A DNA stretch of 64,000 nt from Micavibrio sp. UBA5572. Its GTDB lineage: Bacteria > Pseudomonadota > Alphaproteobacteria > Micavibrionales > Micavibrionaceae. Each line of letters starts with the position of its first letter. Position 1 is the stretch's first letter. The stretch spans positions 310,001 through 374,000 of the forward strand of contig DIMG01000016.1 in assembly GCA_002425415.1 (NCBI GenBank). Reading direction: 5' to 3'. The position numbers and the translations under genes were made by a program. The notes under the pieces were generated by a model. That model worked only from the letters and a program-made list of their open reading frames with translations. It did not search any database and was not told where the DNA came from. This document shows positions 8,432 to 17,340 of the stretch, piece by piece.

Positions 8432-9489
8432 TAGACAATCGGATATTTTCTATACACGCTTTCGATCTCTTTTATAACCTCATCTGTGAGTGTGATATTA
8501 AAAGCATCAATGTTGGATTTGAGTTGTTCCATTGAGGTCGCTCCAATGATGGTCGATGTCACGAAATTTTGCATGTCCACAAATTTCAGAGCCATTTGAG
8601 TGACGCTGAGGTTGTGCTTGGCGGCGATAGACATGTATTCGCCAACTGCGGATAAGGCTACGGGAGTTTTTCTGAAGGAATCGAATTCATCACGAAGTTG
8701 TTTTTCTGTGTGCCAACGTGAACCTTCGGGGATTTGTCCATTCTGGTATTTGCCGCTGAGCATGCCTGTTGCCAAAGGTGACCACGGCAGGTAGGACACG
8801 TTTTCACGGACGCAGACTTCGGCAACGTAAGGGTCATCGCTGCGGTTCAGAAGTGAAAATTCATTCTGGATGGATTGTATGCGAGGCAGGGATTTTTGAT
8901 CTGCTAATTGCAAATATTTCATGATACCCCATGCGCTGTCATCCGACAGGCCAATAAAACGGACTTTTCCATCTTTGACGATTTTTCCCAAAGCTTCGAG
9001 AATGTCGAGAAGATTGTCTTCGATCTGCTTTGAGTCTTCTTTGGCAAAGTCAATCAAGCCTGCTCTATTTTGACCGAAATGTGGGAAAGGGCGGTTGGGC
9101 CAGTGTAGCTGGTAAAGATCAATATAATCTGTCTGTAGGCGTTTGAGTGAGCCTTCGATGGCTTCTGATACAGATTTCCCTGTCAGGGGGCTGGCGTTTC
9201 TGATCCACGGAATTCCGGGGCCTGCAACTTTTGAGGCCAGAATAATATCTTTGCGGTTACTGTTTTTTTGAAACCATGTACCGATAAATTCTTCGGTCTT
9301 GCCTTGGGTTGCTGCGCTGGTGGGTACGGCGTAAAGTTCGGCTGTATCAAAAAAGTTTATTCCTTTATCAAGGGCATAATCCATTTGTTGATGAGCCTGA
9401 TCTTCGGAATTTTGTTGTCCCCATGTCATCGTGCCAAGGCAAACGCGGGAGATGTCCAGTCCTGTTGTTCCGATTTTCGAGAATTTCAT
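8428..9489 (-). CDS. Tas-like NADP(H)-dependent aldo-keto reductase
   Basis: This is a cytoplasmic aldo-keto reductase, 353 residues, closest in remembered sequence to E. coli Tas: LGTMTWGQQNSE, INFFDTAELYAVP (Asp and Tyr of the catalytic tetrad), ILASKVAGPG (Lys) and LYQLHWPNRP (His), then STIIGATSMEQLKSNI for cofactor binding. The physiological substrate is unknown. The start has a clear AAGGAT ribosome site. It is a single-gene unit between the cobD-like gene and the cyclophilins. Confidence 0.92.
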   Translation of the reverse strand: MKFSKIGTTGLDISRVCLGTMTWGQQNSEDQAHQQMDYALDKGINFFDTAELYAVPTSAATQGKTEEFIGTWFQKNSNRKDIILASKVAGPGIPWIRNASPLTGKSVSEAIEGSLKRLQTDYIDLYQLHWPNRPFPHFGQNRAGLIDFAKEDSKQIEDNLLDILEALGKIVKDGKVRFIGLSDDSAWGIMKYLQLADQKSLPRIQSIQNEFSLLNRSDDPYVAEVCVRENVSYLPWSPLATGMLSGKYQNGQIPEGSRWHTEKQLRDEFDSFRKTPVALSAVGEYMSIAAKHNLSVTQMALKFVDMQNFVTSTIIGATSMEQLKSNIDAFNITLTDEVIKEIESVYRKYPIVY

Positions 9490-9530
9490 GTTTTAATCCT
9501 TATGCTGTTTTCTGTTCTACACTTAAAATA

Positions 9531-9555
9531 AAATGGGCTGTTGTCCAGCCCATTT
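9531..9555 (-). terminator. Hairpin terminator after the first cyclophilin gene
   Basis: AAATGGGCTG and CAGCCCATTT form a perfect 10-bp stem around a 5-base loop, 28 bp past the cyclophilin stop. On the minus strand a T-rich stretch (TATTTTAAG) follows, as expected for an intrinsic terminator. Confidence 0.8.
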
Positions 9556-9582
9556 CATCTAATTCCTTTATTTTAATTGTAA

Positions 9583-10191
9583 TTATTCAGCGGCTGGAGC
9601 ATCAACGGGTTCATCTGGGGTTGGGGCTGCTGGAGCTGGAGCGGCTTCGTCTGTCGCGAGAGTCATTTTCACAATGATGTCAGGGTTTGACGGTGGTTCT
9701 CCGCGTTTGATCTGGTCAACAAATTGCATACCTTCCATCACTTGTCCCCAAACCGTGTATTGTTTGTTGAGGAAGCTGCAATCATCAAAACAGATGAAAA
9801 ATTGTGAGTTGGCTGAATTCGGTTCGGATGATCTGGCCATGCCAATTGTTCCGCGTCCGAAATTGGTGCTGTTGAATTCTGCCGGAAGATCAGGATAGCT
9901 TGATCCGCTGGTTCCTGTTCCTGTCGGGTCACCTGTTTGCGCCATAAAGCCGTCAATCACGCGGTGGAATTTTAAACCGTTGTAAAACCCTTCCCTAGTC
10001 AGAGTTTTAATTCTCTCGACATGTTGTGGGGCTATATCCGGCATCAATTTGATAACGACGCGACCATAGGTTAGGTCAAGATAGATTGTGTTTTCCGGAT
10101 CGATTTTGAGATCGTCGGCATTCGCTGTATTTGATAGTGATACTGACATAAGGCATAGGCTCCCGAGTAATAATAATAAATAACGCATCAT
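9583..10191 (-). CDS. Periplasmic cyclophilin-type peptidyl-prolyl isomerase
   Basis: This 202-residue cyclophilin catalyses cis-trans isomerisation of prolyl bonds. A signal peptide (MMRYLLLLLGSLCLMSVSLS, cleavage near NANA/ADD) sends it to the periplasm. Active-site blocks are FHRVIDGFMAQTGDP, GTIGMARSSEPNSANSQFFI and YTVWGQVMEGM. The C-terminus is an Ala/Pro/Glu tail (EAAPAPAAPTPDEP) with no family counterpart. It lies just downstream of a second cyclophilin gene in the same direction, so the two are probably duplicates in one operon. The start has AAAGGA. Confidence 0.95.
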   Translation of the reverse strand: MMRYLLLLLGSLCLMSVSLSNTANADDLKIDPENTIYLDLTYGRVVIKLMPDIAPQHVERIKTLTREGFYNGLKFHRVIDGFMAQTGDPTGTGTSGSSYPDLPAEFNSTNFGRGTIGMARSSEPNSANSQFFICFDDCSFLNKQYTVWGQVMEGMQFVDQIKRGEPPSNPDIIVKMTLATDEAAPAPAAPTPDEPVDAPAAE

Positions 10192-10229
10192 GTTAATCCT
10201 TTCATGTATACGATCTGTTGCGGTGTAGA

Positions 10230-10682
10230 TTATGGTCTAGCAACCTTAAAGGCAACTATTTTCACTGTTTTATCAGGGTTTTTCGGTGGAGTTCCTGCTT
10301 TTATGCTATCTACAATTGCCATTCCATCGATGACTTGCCCCCAAGCCGTATAATGTCCGGTCAGATCTTTGCACATTTCATCGCTCAGACAGATGAAAAA
10401 CTGGGAGTTAGCTGAGTTTGGTGTGTCAGATTTCCCCATTCCGACCGTGCCGCGTTTGAATGGGTATGTTGAAAATTCGTCGGGAAGGTCAGGTAACTTC
10501 GATTTTCCATTTGCCCCTTTGGCTTCATCCAGCGGATATCCGGTTTGAGCGATGAATCCTTCAATGACTCTGAACCATTCCATATTGTCATAGAATCCTT
10601 GTTGTATCAGCGTTTTGATTTGTTCGACATGTTTTGGCGCAATATCGGGTTTCATTTCGATGCTGATCTGACCTTGCGGCAT
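10230..10682 (-). CDS. Second cyclophilin-type peptidyl-prolyl isomerase, 5' start unclear
   Basis: The readable product from the first ATG is a 150-residue cyclophilin (FRVIEGFIAQTGYP, GTVGMGKSDTPNSANSQFFI, YTAWGQVIDGM). The frame stays open for about 30 codons upstream and there encodes what looks like a signal peptide (NSLFLIFAISLACFTRTAQA) followed by DSQENTIYIV, matching the mature start of its neighbour (ENTIYLDL). No ATG, GTG or TTG precedes that signal peptide in frame; only an ATA at 10773-10775 fits. Either initiation is non-canonical, or the start was lost or mis-sequenced. The ATG used here would truncate the first beta strand. Confidence 0.75.
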   Translation of the reverse strand: MPQGQISIEMKPDIAPKHVEQIKTLIQQGFYDNMEWFRVIEGFIAQTGYPLDEAKGANGKSKLPDLPDEFSTYPFKRGTVGMGKSDTPNSANSQFFICLSDEMCKDLTGHYTAWGQVIDGMAIVDSIKAGTPPKNPDKTVKIVAFKVARP

Positions 10683-10853
10683 AACGATATAGATCGTGTT
10701 TTCTTGAGAGTCTGCTTGTGCTGTTCGGGTGAAGCAGGCCAGTGAAATTGCGAATATGAGGAAAAGTGAGTTTATTTTGTGGGGCGTGCTGGCTTGTCCG
10801 GTTTAAATTTTGTATCGTTGTTCAATTATCATGATTTACGAGTGGGAGTCGAT

Positions 10854-11990
10854 ATGCACATTTTTTTGTTTCTAGCTTTTGTTTTATGGGTTGTCGGGAG
10901 TTTTGGCATTCCTAAAGCTATGGCAGAAAAATTGATTGATGGCCCCAGACTGGAAGTCGTTGCCGAACTGGAGCAACGACCAGCGAATATTGCTGTGTCG
11001 GTTGATGGACAGGTGGTTGTTTCCTTTCATCCTTTCGATCAGCCCTCAACCAAAATTGTGATGATTAATAAAGAAGGTGTTATCGAACCTTTCCCGAACA
11101 AAGAGTGGAATGAAAGATCAGAGCCTGGAGCTGATGGGATTGGGTTTGTGAATGTGGCGGGTCTTCGTGCCGATGTTAATGGAACTATCTTGGTTCTGGA
11201 TGTGGGGGATGAAAAACATGCACCCCGAATTCTGGAGTTTAATTTGCGTGGGCAGGCGGTTTCTGGAGTGCGCTATATTCCCCGTAACTATACCACTGAG
11301 CAAACGGATTTGCGCGATTTCGCGTATGATTGGGAGACAGGGCATGCCTATATTGTCGATATGGGGCAAGCTGATCTGACCAAGCCTGCGCAGCCCGCCA
11401 TTATCGATCTTGATATGCGGTCTGGTTGGGTGCGTCGTGCTTTTGTGCATTTTGACGGGTTGATGCCTCCTGAGGCGGCAGTAAAAATCCACGGTAAGGT
11501 ATTAAATATTGAAAAAGACGGTAAAGAGATTCCTGTTCGTGCAGGTCTTAATGCCGTTACGATCGATGTATTACAGGATTATTTGTATTTTGCGCCGATG
11601 GGAGCAGGGAAGCTGTACCGTGTGCCGTTGTCCAAAATGGCAGATTTGAGTGTATCGGAAGAGGCTGTTATCAAGCGGATTGAAGTGGTTGGTGACAAAC
11701 CCGAAAGTGACGGGATGACCGTTGATTCTGCCGGTAATGTTTATCTGGCTTCGATCGGGCGTAACGAGATTGGTGTTATAACGTCTGTCGGACGATATCT
11801 TTCTTATATTCAAAGCGAGATGTTGCAGTGGGCAGATGGATTTTCTTTTGCTCCAGACGGTTATATTTATGTCACGATTTCACGTCTGAATGAGCATCCG
11901 GTGTTTAATCAAGGCAAAGACACAGCCGAGAAAAAACCATATCTGATCGTTCGTTTTAAACCGATTGCCGAAGGATCAATTGGTCATTAG
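10854..11990 (+). CDS. Secreted royal-jelly/yellow-like beta-propeller protein
   Basis: The 378-residue product matches the major royal jelly protein/yellow family (six-bladed propeller); bacterial members are of unknown function, some annotated as dopachrome-tautomerase-related. Key blocks are VSVDGQVVVSFHPFDQP, FPNKEWN, DVNGTILVLDVG, LRDFAYDWETGHAYIVD, GLNAVTIDVLQDYLYFAPM and DKPESDGMTVDSAGNVYLAS. A signal peptide (MHIFLFLAFVLWVVG, cleavage near AMA) points to export. The ATG is preceded by GTGGGAG; a GTG further upstream gives an implausible 25-residue extension. It is divergent from the second cyclophilin. Confidence 0.8.
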   Translation: MHIFLFLAFVLWVVGSFGIPKAMAEKLIDGPRLEVVAELEQRPANIAVSVDGQVVVSFHPFDQPSTKIVMINKEGVIEPFPNKEWNERSEPGADGIGFVNVAGLRADVNGTILVLDVGDEKHAPRILEFNLRGQAVSGVRYIPRNYTTEQTDLRDFAYDWETGHAYIVDMGQADLTKPAQPAIIDLDMRSGWVRRAFVHFDGLMPPEAAVKIHGKVLNIEKDGKEIPVRAGLNAVTIDVLQDYLYFAPMGAGKLYRVPLSKMADLSVSEEAVIKRIEVVGDKPESDGMTVDSAGNVYLASIGRNEIGVITSVGRYLSYIQSEMLQWADGFSFAPDGYIYVTISRLNEHPVFNQGKDTAEKKPYLIVRFKPIAEGSIGH

Positions 11991-12037
11991 TTTTTCTTAA
12001 AACATCGGAGAAGATGGTGAGGGTTCTTTAAAAGGGT

Positions 12038-13336
12038 TTAATTCACGGCGCGATTGATAATTGTTCCTGCGTGTTTGGTGTAGGCCGCGTAATCAAAGAT
12101 TTTATCGAGGGCGGTTTTGTCCAGTTTTACCGTGACATCGATGTCTTTTTCGAGCAGTTCGCGCAGGGTTGTTTTGCCGTCTGATTCCCAGACTTTCATC
12201 GCGTTGCGTTGAACAATGCTGTAGGAATCTTCACGGGAAATTCCGGCCTGCGTGAGAGCAAGAAGGGTGCGTTGGGAAAAAACCAGTCCGCCCATACGTT
12301 CCAGATTGGTTTTCATTCTGTCCGGATAGATCAACAGATTTTCAATGACATTGGCCATACGGTTTAAGGCAAAGTCGAGCGCGACGCATGTATCCGGTGC
12401 GATAAAGCGCTCAACGGATGAGTGTGAAATATCGCGTTCATGCCACAGGGCTACGTTTTCCAGAGCAGGAATGACGGAAGAGCGAACAACACGAGCCAAA
12501 CCGGTCAGATTTTCGGTTAGGATCGGGTTGCGTTTATGCGGCATGGCGCTTGAGCCTTTTTGGCCTTTGGAGAAAAATTCTTCGACTTCGCGGACTTCTG
12601 TTCTTTGTAAGTGACGGATTTCAATCGCCAGATTTTCAATTGAGGAGGCTATTACGCCCATGACCGAGAAAAACATAGCGTGGCGGTCGCGCGGAATGAC
12701 TTGGGTTGACACTGTTTCCGGTGTCAGTCCCAATTTTTCTGCGACATAGGATTCAATCGCTGGATCAACCGTGGCGTATGTTCCAATTGCGCCGGAGATG
12801 GCACAAACAGAAATTTCTTCGCGGGCGTATTCGAGGCGTTTTTTGGCACGGGCAAAGGCGGCATAGTGACCTGCCAGTTTAATGCCGAATGTTGTTGGTT
12901 CAGCGTGAATACCGTGGCTGCGGCCTATACACAATGTGTCTTTGTGCTCAGTGATGCGTTTTTTAAGAGCTGCCAGAAGTTTATCAAGATCAGCCAGCAT
13001 AATGTCTGCCGATTGTTGCAACTGGACTGCAAATGTTGTGTCGAGAACATCGGAGGAGGTCATGCCTTGGTGCATGAAACGGGCTTCTTCGCCGACATAT
13101 TCCGTGACATTGGTCAAAAAAGCGATGACATCATGTTTGACTTCGCGTTCGATTTCATCAATGCGGTTAGCGTTGAAATTTCCACGCTCGCGCAAGGCTT
13201 TGGATACGCCTTGCGGAATTATGCCCGTTTGTTCCATGGCTTCGGCTGCCAGCGTTTCGACTTCGAGCATGATGCGGAACTTATTGTCTGCGTCCCAGAT
13301 GGCGGCCATGTCAGGTCGGGTATAGCGTGGTATCAT
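12038..13336 (-). CDS. purB: Adenylosuccinate lyase
   Basis: PurB cleaves SAICAR and adenylosuccinate with release of fumarate in purine synthesis. At 432 residues it is the normal bacterial length. The lyase signature GSSAMPHKRNPI is present, as are the catalytic-histidine regions GRSHGIHAEPTTFG and FMHQGMTSSDVLDT. Its ATG overlaps the radC stop (ATGA), so the two are translationally coupled; AAGGA lies within the end of radC. Cytoplasmic and essential in most bacteria. Confidence 0.98.
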   Translation of the reverse strand: MIPRYTRPDMAAIWDADNKFRIMLEVETLAAEAMEQTGIIPQGVSKALRERGNFNANRIDEIEREVKHDVIAFLTNVTEYVGEEARFMHQGMTSSDVLDTTFAVQLQQSADIMLADLDKLLAALKKRITEHKDTLCIGRSHGIHAEPTTFGIKLAGHYAAFARAKKRLEYAREEISVCAISGAIGTYATVDPAIESYVAEKLGLTPETVSTQVIPRDRHAMFFSVMGVIASSIENLAIEIRHLQRTEVREVEEFFSKGQKGSSAMPHKRNPILTENLTGLARVVRSSVIPALENVALWHERDISHSSVERFIAPDTCVALDFALNRMANVIENLLIYPDRMKTNLERMGGLVFSQRTLLALTQAGISREDSYSIVQRNAMKVWESDGKTTLRELLEKDIDVTVKLDKTALDKIFDYAAYTKHAGTIINRAVN

Positions 13337-14034
13337 GATGGTAATAATCCTTTGTTGCGCATCGAGGTTGTTCCGTTCCTTGATACTATTAAATGGTCGT
13401 GAATGACAATGCCCAGAGGTTTTGCGGCGGCCACAATTTGTGCGGTCATATCAATATCAGGGCGGCTGGGTGTTGGATCACCGCTGGGGTGGTTGTGGAC
13501 GAGTATAATGGCTGTTGCCGAGAGTTCAAGGGCGCGTTTGACAATTTCACGTGGGTAAGCCGGTGTGTGATCTACGGTTCCTGATTGCTGGATTTCATCG
13601 GCAATGAGTTCATTTTTTTTATTCAGGAAGAGCAGGCGGAAATTTTCTTTCTTTTCAAGAGCCATTGTTGCTTGAACGTAATCCAATAATTTTGACCATG
13701 AATTGAGAATTTGTTTTTTCAATATATCCTGTTTCATAAAATGGAAAGAAGAGGCCTGAATGATTTTGAGGGCAGAGATAGATGCATCGCTCAGGCCTTG
13801 TGCTTTCAATTCTTCTGGTGTGGCATGGAAAATAGCCGCAAAAGTTCCAAAGTGGGTCATGAGTGATTTGGCCAGAGGTTTTACATCGCGTCGCGGGATG
13901 GCCATAAATAAGATTAATTCGAGGATTTCGTAGTCTGCCAGCGCGTTTGATCCACCTTTCAGGAAGCGTTCGCGCAAGCGATCTCTGTGTCCTGTGTAGT
14001 GTGGCTGTTGTGTGATTTCTAAAGCTTCTTCCAT
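13333..14034 (-). CDS. radC: RadC-family JAMM protein
   Basis: The 233-residue protein has the RadC layout: an N-terminal helix-hairpin-helix-like region (from HRDRLRERFLKGG to ISALKIIQASSF) and a C-terminal MPN/JAMM domain with the metal motif HNHPSGDPTPSRPD. The family is no longer regarded as a proven DNA repair enzyme; its role is unsettled. The ATG beginning MEEALEI is chosen; a TTG 12 codons upstream is in frame but adds only MWCTKKQIKHIV. Coupled to purB by a 4-bp overlap. Confidence 0.93.
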   Translation of the reverse strand: MEEALEITQQPHYTGHRDRLRERFLKGGSNALADYEILELILFMAIPRRDVKPLAKSLMTHFGTFAAIFHATPEELKAQGLSDASISALKIIQASSFHFMKQDILKKQILNSWSKLLDYVQATMALEKKENFRLLFLNKKNELIADEIQQSGTVDHTPAYPREIVKRALELSATAIILVHNHPSGDPTPSRPDIDMTAQIVAAAKPLGIVIHDHLIVSRNGTTSMRNKGLLPS

Positions 14035-14165
14035 AACAATATGTTTTATTTGTTTTTTTGTGCACCACAAGATGTTTTTTGCTTTTTTTTACTATGCCTA
14101 TTCATATATAGTTTTTCTTACAGCTTGTACTTTTATTTTATTATATTGTTGTGGGGAGAACAAAA

Positions 14166-14777
14166 ATGACATCGTCACGAGACGCGCCTTTTAGTGAGGG
14201 ATGGATTCACAGACCGGAAACATCAAATGATGATCTTAAAACTCTTTGCTTGGAGCTTTCATCTTTAACTTTTGATCATCATATTGCCAATTGGCGGATG
14301 GTTTTTATTACAAGTAATCCTGTTAAATCAATGATATATCCAGATTGCCTGAGTCATAGCTGCGAGGCTTTGGCTGTGTTTTGCGTGGATGTTGATGCTT
14401 GGGGCAGGCGGCATGACGGGTTGTGGGATGATGCCGAGTTCGAAGATCGTGAAGTTTTCCTTGATGATATGTTTTCTATCTTAAGGGGAGATAAACATTT
14501 GCAGCGGGATCGGGTCATGCTTGCGGTGGGCATGGCGGGTGGAATGATTGCATCCAAGGCTAAAATGCTCGGCTATGAGTCTGTAATGGTTAGAAATTAT
14601 GATCGAGGGCAGGTTTCCCGAGCCATCGAGCTTCCTGATAGTTATCAGGTTGCTTTGGTTTTGTCTTTGGGGAAATCTGTCGATTCTCGTACTCAAGGTG
14701 TTTATCGAGGTGCGCCACGGGCATCCATGCGTCATGTGAATTTGCAAAGCGTATCTTATAACAGATTTTCTCAATAA
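14166..14777 (+). CDS. Nitroreductase-like protein with degenerate N-terminus
   Basis: The 203-residue product looks like a divergent flavin nitroreductase-fold protein. IANWRMVFITSNPVK aligns with the QPWRFVVV segment, ALAVFCVDVDAW with the central strand, and MAGGMIASKAKMLGYESVMV plus VALVLSLGK with the usual C-terminal half. The basic FMN-phosphate motif (RRSxRxF) expected at the N-terminus is not evident, so flavin binding is doubtful. GGGGAG precedes the ATG. The last 7 bp overlap the convergent map gene. Family membership is inferred from pattern, not proven. Confidence 0.55.
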   Translation: MTSSRDAPFSEGWIHRPETSNDDLKTLCLELSSLTFDHHIANWRMVFITSNPVKSMIYPDCLSHSCEALAVFCVDVDAWGRRHDGLWDDAEFEDREVFLDDMFSILRGDKHLQRDRVMLAVGMAGGMIASKAKMLGYESVMVRNYDRGQVSRAIELPDSYQVALVLSLGKSVDSRTQGVYRGAPRASMRHVNLQSVSYNRFSQ

Positions 14778-15583
14778 GGTGGCCGCAGCAGTCCTTTGGG
14801 TGAGAGCGTGAAAATCTCGTATCCTGTTTCTGTTACGGCTAGTGAGTGTTCGAATTGCGCTGATAGGCCTTTGTCACGCGTTACGGCCGTCCAGTTGTCT
14901 TGTAAGATTTTTGTTTCAAACGTTCCGGTGTTTATCATTGGTTCGATGGTGAAAAACATTCCTGGCTCTAAAATCGTGTTGTCTGATCCGGTAGAGTAGT
15001 AATGCAAAACTTGAGGTTCGGCATGAAATGTTTTCCCTAATCCGTGGCCGCAGAAATCCCTCACCACAGAAAACCGTTCGCCTTCCGCCAAGGTTTGAAT
15101 GGCTCGGCCTATATCGCCCAATGTTGCACCGGGTTTTACCGTTTCAATTCCTGCCATCATGGAGTCGTAGGTGACATCAACCAGACGTTTGGCTTTGATG
15201 TTTGGCGTTCCGGCAAAAAACATCCGGCTGGTGTCTCCGTGCCATCCATCAAGAATGACGGTTACATCTATGTTTATAATGTCCCCGTTCATTAGTTTTT
15301 TCGGGCCAGGGATGCCGTGACATACAACGTGATTGATTGAGGTGCAAATTGATTTCGGGAAGCCGCGATAGTTGAGCGGTGCTGGTATTGCCCCATGTTT
15401 GGTGATAAATTCATGGCATAATTTGTCGAGTTCTTCGGTGGTTACTCCGACTTGAACATGGTCGGTAATCATATCCAGCGTTTCGGCAGCCAATTGTCCT
15501 GCTGCTCTCATGCCTTTGAAGTCAGCTTCGCTATGAAGTTCGATTCCTTGCGAAAAATTGTTCTTGGTTAAAGGTTCTCTCAC
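14771..15583 (-). CDS. map: Type I methionine aminopeptidase
   Basis: Map removes the initiator methionine from nascent proteins. The five metal ligands are visible: two Asp in IDVTVILDGWHGDTSRMFF, His in CGHGLGKTFHAEP, Glu in FTIEPMIN and Glu in FEHSLAVT. I use a GTG start (product M/VREPLTKNNFSQG) because AGGAGAAAGG lies just before it; a TTG 18 codons further upstream gives a poor extension. The product is 270 residues. Divergent from the cinA-like gene across 71 bp. Confidence 0.96.
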   Translation of the reverse strand: MREPLTKNNFSQGIELHSEADFKGMRAAGQLAAETLDMITDHVQVGVTTEELDKLCHEFITKHGAIPAPLNYRGFPKSICTSINHVVCHGIPGPKKLMNGDIINIDVTVILDGWHGDTSRMFFAGTPNIKAKRLVDVTYDSMMAGIETVKPGATLGDIGRAIQTLAEGERFSVVRDFCGHGLGKTFHAEPQVLHYYSTGSDNTILEPGMFFTIEPMINTGTFETKILQDNWTAVTRDKGLSAQFEHSLAVTETGYEIFTLSPKGLLRPPY

Positions 15584-15654
15584 TTGACCTTTCTCCTGTG
15601 TGTACGTACTTTTAAAAAATAGACTTAACCCAATCAAATTGGTTTGGCAATCAA

Positions 15655-16431
15655 ATGACGGATAATCATAGCGCAGTTTTGTTAATTATTGGAAATGAAA
15701 TCCTGTCCGGACGAACTCAGGACACGAACACACCTTGGATTGCCAATAAATTGGCAGAGAGGGGGATACGCCTTTTGGAGGTTCGGGTTGTGCCGGATAT
15801 TGAAGAGCGCATTGTCGAGGCACTACACGAATTAAGGGGTAAAGCCCAATATGTTTTTACCACGGGTGGTATTGGCCCAACCCATGATGATATTACAACT
15901 CAATCTGTTGCCAAGGCTTTGAATCTCCCTATTGTTCTTGATCCAAAAGCAAAAGATGTATTGTTGGAGTTTTATGGTAGTCAAGATCAATTGACTTCTG
16001 CGCGTCTTAAAATGGCTCATGTGCCTTCAGGTGCTGTTCTTGTCCCAAACCCTGTGTCTGGCGCGCCAGGTTATCGGATTGAAAATGTGTTTGTTCTGGC
16101 AGGAGTTCCACGGATTATGCAGTCCATGTTGGATCATATTCTTCCTGAATTGCAATTTGGTGTGCCCATTCTTTCTAATACTGTGACTTGTAATTTAATG
16201 GAAAGTACCATCGCTGAAAAATTGGCAAAGATTCAAGATTGTTATGATGATGTCGAGATTGGCAGTTATCCGCATTTCCGCTCTGGCGAGCTTGGACTGT
16301 CTGTTGTTTTGCGATCACCCGAGAATGACAGTTTGCACAAGGCAACAATAGAAGTCTTCGATTTAATCAAGTCATGCGATGGAAAAACACATGCCGTGAG
16401 CATCAAATCCCATGGAGAAGGTACATTCTGA
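15655..16431 (+). CDS. CinA/MoaB-type molybdopterin-binding domain protein
   Basis: The 258-residue product is the N-terminal (MoaB/MogA-like) domain of the CinA family without the C-terminal PncC deamidase domain, a common alphaproteobacterial form. Markers are LLIIGNEILSGRTQDTNTPW, FTTGGIGPTHDDITTQSVAK, NPVSGAPGYRIENVFVLAGV and IGSYPHFRSGELGLSVVLRS. Cytoplasmic; nucleotide or cofactor recycling roles are proposed for the family. No clear ribosome site precedes the ATG. Its stop codon lies inside the first copy of a 22-bp tandem repeat. Confidence 0.88.
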   Translation: MTDNHSAVLLIIGNEILSGRTQDTNTPWIANKLAERGIRLLEVRVVPDIEERIVEALHELRGKAQYVFTTGGIGPTHDDITTQSVAKALNLPIVLDPKAKDVLLEFYGSQDQLTSARLKMAHVPSGAVLVPNPVSGAPGYRIENVFVLAGVPRIMQSMLDHILPELQFGVPILSNTVTCNLMESTIAEKLAKIQDCYDDVEIGSYPHFRSGELGLSVVLRSPENDSLHKATIEVFDLIKSCDGKTHAVSIKSHGEGTF

Positions 16432-16461
16432 TTTTAAGAAAGGTACATTCTGATTTTAAGA
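16418..16461 (+). repeat. Perfect 22-bp tandem duplication across the cinA stop
   Basis: Two adjacent identical copies of a 22-bp unit (AAGGTACATTCTGATTTTAA followed by GA) occupy 16418-16439 and 16440-16461. The first copy contains the TGA stop of the CinA-like gene. The unit is not a multiple of three. It marks the left edge of the decayed accessory patch before tRNA-Leu. Confidence 0.9.
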
Positions 16462-16477
16462 TAAGGTGTTCAACTCT

Positions 16478-16654
16478 TTAACAATCTGATCGATAGATTT
16501 TGGGGGAGGGATTCCCACTTAGATTGGCTTTTTCTATAAGCGAATAGTGTTTTTGGAGTGCGTCATCTACGTATCTATGCCCAAAAACATTTCTACCATC
16601 AGGCTTCAAAATATCGTCATAAGGCTTAAAGAAATCAGGCTCAAATTGATTCAT
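16478..16654 (-). CDS. Short hypothetical protein (58 residues), possible remnant
   Basis: An open frame begins MNQFEPDFFKPYDDILKPDG and ends YRSDC, with AAGGA ten bases before the ATG. I do not recognise it. It lies directly downstream of the Fic remnant on the same strand, in a decayed patch, so it may be a fragment or the partner of the lost gene. Coding potential is weakly supported. Confidence 0.3.
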   Translation of the reverse strand: MNQFEPDFFKPYDDILKPDGRNVFGHRYVDDALQKHYSLIEKANLSGNPSPKIYRSDC

Positions 16655-16682
16655 AAAACACCATCCTTCTATATCGAAGAAA

Positions 16683-16977
16683 TCAAGTCACCGGATAAAG
16701 CAGCGGAAACCAACGCTCTACAACATCAATCGGAAAACCAAGGCGCACAACCGACCACAATTCGTTCCCCACATTCGCTTCTTTTAAGGCCGCATAAGAC
16801 ATCAACCTGACCACACGTCCGTTTCCATCATAAAACGGGTGTATCCAGACATAGCGGTGATGTGAAGCAGCAACGGAGACAATCCTTGCAAGCTTTGTAA
16901 GCCTTTTTGGATCATATGCCTCATCAAAACGCACAAGAAACCGATCAAGATTCTCAGGCAAAGGTGGAATATCTTAC
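16683..16977 (-). pseudogene. Fic-domain protein remnant
   Basis: The fragment reads DIPPLPENLDRFLVRF, then VAASHHRYVWIHPFYDGNGR and VVRLMSYAALKEANVGNELW. This contains the Fic AMPylation motif HPFxDGNGR and the preceding PP..P loop. The N-terminal half of a Fic protein is missing: an in-frame TAA lies immediately upstream of DIPPLP. After ELWSVVR the family pattern is lost and the frame soon stops, so the C-terminus is also broken. Full-length Fic proteins are far longer. The break on the 5' side abuts a nuclease remnant on the other strand. Confidence 0.75.
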
Positions 16978-17260
16978 AGAAGCAACAAATGTCTCTTGGG
17001 ATAAAGGCGCGGATGGCATAATAAAGCACAGGGAAACGGGAGAAAAATTTATTCTCCAATGCAAACATTCCGGGCGCGATAAAATTCAAGATGATCGGGT
17101 TATTGAAGACTTGTTACGGGCGAGAGAGGCCTATGATCCCAATGCTTTCCTTGTCGCGCTGACAAACAGTAGTTTCTCTCAGCCCCTTATTAGCAGGATG
17201 AATCAGTTACATATCAGAGTTTACGATAGAAATAATATATGCGCTTGGCCAAGGCTGTAA
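16964..17260 (+). pseudogene. Mrr-type restriction endonuclease-like remnant
   Basis: The readable part (VEYLTEATNVSWDKGADGII, then TGEKFILQCKHSGRDKI and FLVALTNSSFSQPLI) matches the core of Mrr-like PD-(D/E)xK nucleases: Asp in GADG, then QxK in LQCKH, then the TNSSF segment. The usual upstream part of the domain is absent because the sequence to the left is the antisense of the Fic remnant. I treat it as a truncated gene; a short GTG-initiated protein cannot be excluded. Confidence 0.6.
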
Positions 17261-17340
17261 CACGCTTGGAAAGACCTCATGTTGCCTGATGCAAGAAAAC
17301 CAGTCTCATACGTTCTTAGGGGGCGGGTACTGTGTTCATA

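Noticed and set aside
14151..14165. GTG start for the nitroreductase-like gene
   Set aside because: GGGGAG is correctly spaced for the ATG at 14166 instead.
16907..16963. 5' extension of the Mrr-like frame
   Set aside because: This stretch is the antisense of the Fic remnant; nuclease similarity starts only after it.
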